Shown here one piece after another: positions 61,669 to 64,000 of a stretch of DNA of 64,000 bases. The translations under genes and the position numbers were made by a program. The notes beneath the pieces were generated by a model that searched no databases, had not been told where the DNA came from, and saw nothing but the letters and a program-made list of their open reading frames with translations. Each line of letters starts with the position of its first letter. Positions within the stretch are counted from its first letter, which is position 1. Source of the DNA: DASYQD01 sp036005845 (GTDB taxonomy: Bacteria; Acidobacteriota; Thermoanaerobaculia; Multivoradales; JAIOJS01); contig DASYQD010000124.1 in assembly GCA_036005845.1 (NCBI GenBank), positions 62,001 through 126,000 of the forward strand. Direction: 5' to 3'.

Positions 61669-62970
61669 ATGCGCGCCGCCTGGATCGCCGTCGGCAGCGA
61701 GCTGCTCGGCACCGAGCGGCTCGATACCAACGCGTTGATCGCCGCCGCGCTGCTGCGCCGGCACGGCGTGGAGCTGCGCCGCAAGGCGGTCGTCGGCGAC
61801 AGTGAAGGCGACCTCGAGAGCGAGCTGCGCGCGCTCCTCGGCGGTTACGAGCTGGTTCTGGTCAGCGGCGGTCTCGGTCCCACGGCGGACGACGTGACGC
61901 GCGAAGCGGTGGCGCGCGCCTGCGGCCGCTCGCTGGTCTTCGAACCAAAGGTCGTTGCCGACATCGAGGAGCGGTTCCGTCGCATCGGCCGCCGCATGCC
62001 GGAGGTCAACAAGCGGCAGGCGCACCGGATCGACGGCGCCGAGCTGCTGCCCAACCCACGCGGCACGGCGCCCGGCCAGCAGCTCGAAGAGCAAGGCACG
62101 GCGATCTTCCTGCTGCCGGGGCCGCCGCGCGAGCTCGAGCCGATGCTCGTCGAGCACGTCGGGGCGTGGCTGGAGGCACGCAGCGGCGGCGAGGGCACCG
62201 ACACCTGCGTGCTCAAGATCGCCTGCATGCCCGAGTCGGAGGTGGAAGAGCGCATCGCTCCCGCCTACGCCGAGCTGGGCCGCGAGCGGGTGACGGTGCT
62301 CGCCAAGCCGGACGAGATCCGCGTCGAGGTGACCGCGCGCGGTGCGGCGGCGTCGCGCGAGCGCGAGCTCGTGCACGCGCGCGCTCGGCTGCGCGAGCTG
62401 CTCGGCGACTGTGTCTTCGCCGAAGGCGAGGACGAGTTGGAGGCGGTCGTCGGCCGGCTGCTGCGCGCAGCGGGCGCCACGATCGCCACCGGCGAGTCGT
62501 GCACCGGCGGCCTGGTGGCGGAGCGCCTCACCGCGGTGCCCGGCAGCAGCGACTACGTGCGCGGCGGCGTCGTCGCCTACTCGAACGAAGCGAAGCAGGC
62601 GCTGCTCGACGTGCCGGCCCCGTTGCTGAGCGAGCACGGCGCGGTGAGCGAGCCGGTGGCGCGAGCGCTCGCCGCCGGCGCGGCGCGACGGCTCGACGCT
62701 ACCTTCGGTATCGGCATCACCGGCGTCGCCGGTCCCGGCGGCGGCAGCGACGCGAAGCCGGTGGGTACGGTACACATCGCCATCGCCGGTCCGGAGGGCG
62801 GCCTCGTGCATCGCCTGGCGCGCTTCCCCGGCGAGCGCGAACGCGTGCGCTGGCAGGCGAGCCAGCTCGCGCTCGAGCTGCTGCGTCGCGAGCTGCTGCG
62901 TCGCGCCGCCGCGGCGGCGGCCGCGCCATCGCCTCCACTCGAGGCGCCTCCGATCGAGGCTGCTGGTTGA
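61669..62970 (+). CDS. cinA: CinA: competence/damage-inducible, NMN deamidase family
   Basis: A 433-residue CinA with two domains. The N-terminal MoaB/MogA-like domain (1-170) has AVGSELLGTERLDTNA and SGGLGPTADDVTREA. The C-terminal PncC domain (about 255-420) has ATGESCTGGLVAERLTAVPG, GGVVAYSNEAKQALLDVP and GITGVAGPGGGSDAKPVGTV. CinA proteins recycle nicotinamide mononucleotide and hydrolyse ADP-ribose. The frame ends in an Ala/Pro-rich tail. ThpR follows after 13 bases. Confidence 0.95.
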   Translation: MRAAWIAVGSELLGTERLDTNALIAAALLRRHGVELRRKAVVGDSEGDLESELRALLGGYELVLVSGGLGPTADDVTREAVARACGRSLVFEPKVVADIEERFRRIGRRMPEVNKRQAHRIDGAELLPNPRGTAPGQQLEEQGTAIFLLPGPPRELEPMLVEHVGAWLEARSGGEGTDTCVLKIACMPESEVEERIAPAYAELGRERVTVLAKPDEIRVEVTARGAAASRERELVHARARLRELLGDCVFAEGEDELEAVVGRLLRAAGATIATGESCTGGLVAERLTAVPGSSDYVRGGVVAYSNEAKQALLDVPAPLLSEHGAVSEPVARALAAGAARRLDATFGIGITGVAGPGGGSDAKPVGTVHIAIAGPEGGLVHRLARFPGERERVRWQASQLALELLRRELLRRAAAAAAAPSPPLEAPPIEAAG

Positions 62971-62983
62971 TGCGGAGCGGCCG

Positions 62984-63622
62984 ATGAGGGGCGAGGACCG
63001 GCCGCGCGCCCGCGACCATGGTGAGGACGCGGCGGCGCCGACCGGCTCGCTGCGGCTCTTCGTCGCCTTCGCGCTCTCGGACGAGGTCCGCGCCGCGATG
63101 CGACGCCGCCTGGGGCGGCTGCGCTCGCTCGTGCCGCAGGCGCGCTGGGTGGATCCCGACAACGCGCACCTGACGCTCGCCTTCCTCGGCCATCAACCGG
63201 AGGAGCGCGTGGCGCTGCTCGCCGCCGCCCTGCGCGACGTCTTCTGGCGCTACCCGGCGATGCCTTTGCGGCTGCACGGCGGCGGCACGTTTCCCCAAGG
63301 GCGGCCGGCGCGCGTCGCCTGGGTGGGAGTGCGCGCTCCCGCCGAGTTGCTGCCGCTGCAGCACGACGTCGCCGACGCGGCGGCGGGCGTGCTCGACTGG
63401 GAGCCCGAGAAGCGCCCCTTTCACCCGCACGTCACGTTGACCCGCTGCAACCCCGCCTGGCCGCGCGCGCAGGCCGAGCGGTTCCACTCCGAGGTGCAGG
63501 GCTCGTGGGGTGAGGAGTTCGTCGCCGACGAGGGCGTGCTCTACCGCAGCCGGCTGTCACCGCGCGGCGCGCAGTACGAGGCGATCGAACGCTTCCCGCT
63601 GCGCAAGCCGGAGCCGGCGTGA
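62984..63622 (+). CDS. thpR: RNA 2',3'-cyclic phosphodiesterase (ThpR/LigT)
   Basis: A 212-residue 2H phosphoesterase. The two catalytic tetrapeptides are HLTL (in DNAHLTLAFLG) and HVTL (in FHPHVTLTRC). SLRLFVAFALSDEVR opens the domain after a 17-residue charged leader. The family opens 2',3'-cyclic phosphate RNA ends and can ligate tRNA halves in vitro. The plsY GTG overlaps its stop (GTGA); the cinA-thpR order is common. Confidence 0.92.
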   Translation: MRGEDRPRARDHGEDAAAPTGSLRLFVAFALSDEVRAAMRRRLGRLRSLVPQARWVDPDNAHLTLAFLGHQPEERVALLAAALRDVFWRYPAMPLRLHGGGTFPQGRPARVAWVGVRAPAELLPLQHDVADAAAGVLDWEPEKRPFHPHVTLTRCNPAWPRAQAERFHSEVQGSWGEEFVADEGVLYRSRLSPRGAQYEAIERFPLRKPEPA

Positions 63623-64000
63623 CGGTCTGGCTGGCGCTGCTGGTCGGCGCCTACCTGGTGGGCGCCATTCCGTGGAGCTGGCTGGTGGTGCGCTGGAAGA
63701 CGGGGCAGGACGTCCGCCAGATCGGCAGCGGCAACGTCGGCGCCACCAACGCCATGCGCGCGGCCGGTCGCGCCGCCGGAGTGCTGGCGCTGCTGCTCGA
63801 CATCGCCAAGGGCGTCGTGCCGGTGCTCGTCGCCCGCGCGCTCGACGCGCCGCCGCTCGTCGTCTCGTGCGCGGCGGCGCTCGCCGTGCTCGGCCACATG
63901 TATCCGGTGTGGCTGGGCTTTCACGGCGGCGGCAAGGGCGTCGCCACGGCGGCGGGTGCGCTCGGCGCGTTGGCGCCCCTTCCGGCGCTGCTCTGCGCCA
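63619..64000 (+). CDS. plsY: Glycerol-3-phosphate acyltransferase PlsY (cut by window end)
   Basis: The first 127 residues of the membrane acyltransferase that transfers acyl from acyl phosphate to glycerol 3-phosphate. Conserved PlsY motifs are seen: GAIPWSWLV in the first helix, RQIGSGNVGATNAMRAAG and GHMYPVWLGFHGGGKGVATAAG. The GTG start overlaps the thpR stop. The C-terminal part lies outside the window. Confidence 0.93.
   Translation, partial: MTVWLALLVGAYLVGAIPWSWLVVRWKTGQDVRQIGSGNVGATNAMRAAGRAAGVLALLLDIAKGVVPVLVARALDAPPLVVSCAAALAVLGHMYPVWLGFHGGGKGVATAAGALGALAPLPALLCA

Overview
The window is a roughly 70% GC chromosomal segment from a Gram-negative bacterium. Diderm features are lipoproteins, a likely outer-membrane barrel protein, MurJ, phosphatidylserine synthase and decarboxylase, and an IPTL-type sorting segment. 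I cannot place it firmly. An alpha-proteobacterial-type SspB, a DUF465 protein, a class II DAHP synthase, a zinc-finger/TPR/CHAT protein beside a sigma factor, and secreted proteins ending in a PVEL-like tail fit a deep-branching high-GC lineage such as Acidobacteriota (Thermoanaerobaculia), Binatota or Myxococcota. No rRNA, tRNA, CRISPR array, phage or insertion sequence was recognised. Most very long open frames on the opposite strand of real genes are GC-codon shadows.

Layout. 0-2 kb: the N-terminal part of a large secreted repeat protein with an internal IPTL segment, leaving the window at its left edge. 2.3-6 kb: an outer-membrane lipoprotein, a BoxD-like aldehyde dehydrogenase and FdhD. 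6-11.2 kb (minus): an apparent operon of a sigma-70 family factor, a membrane zinc-finger anti-sigma/TPR/CHAT protease fusion and a 242-residue unknown protein. A hybrid histidine kinase lies divergently, followed by a fused 2-oxoacid dehydrogenase E1 and an ATP-dependent DNA ligase. 17-22 kb: Nudix hydrolase and SspB, a membrane-anchored unknown, then an ECF sigma / anti-sigma / secreted protein operon. 22-26.7 kb (minus): methyltransferase, bactofilin, P-domain protein, sirtuin, small secreted protein and TPR-sulfotransferase. 26.9-30.5 kb: DAHP synthase, MurJ and YjbQ.

30.5-33.1 kb has visibly lower GC and holds a membrane TPR-PDZ protein and a small membrane protein, probably acquired. 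33.2-37 kb: hydantoinase/oxoprolinase A and B. 37-41.4 kb: an FHA membrane protein, an M48 metalloprotease and a DUF2029 glycosyltransferase. 41.4-45 kb: a vWA/MoxR pair split by a low-GC coiled-coil membrane gene. 45-50.5 kb: TrxB, ferritin, PP2C phosphatase, a small secreted protein, an Asd-like protein lacking the catalytic Cys, PssA, Psd and DUF465. 50.6-64 kb: an alpha/beta hydrolase, RimI, TsaB, divergent MutS, a beta-propeller secreted protein, SSB, Dtd, a site-2 protease, HU, CinA, ThpR and the start of PlsY.

Themes. Signalling is prominent: two sigma operons each with its own regulator, a hybrid kinase, an FHA protein and a PP2C phosphatase. The strongest candidate for a new system is the sigma / zinc-finger-TPR-CHAT operon, which puts a caspase-like protease domain in the same polypeptide as an anti-sigma domain. 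Two other recurring signals are a shared C-terminal PVEL-like tail on three secreted proteins, and a TANNNT -10 box placed 6-10 bases before many start codons, which suggests widespread leaderless transcription.
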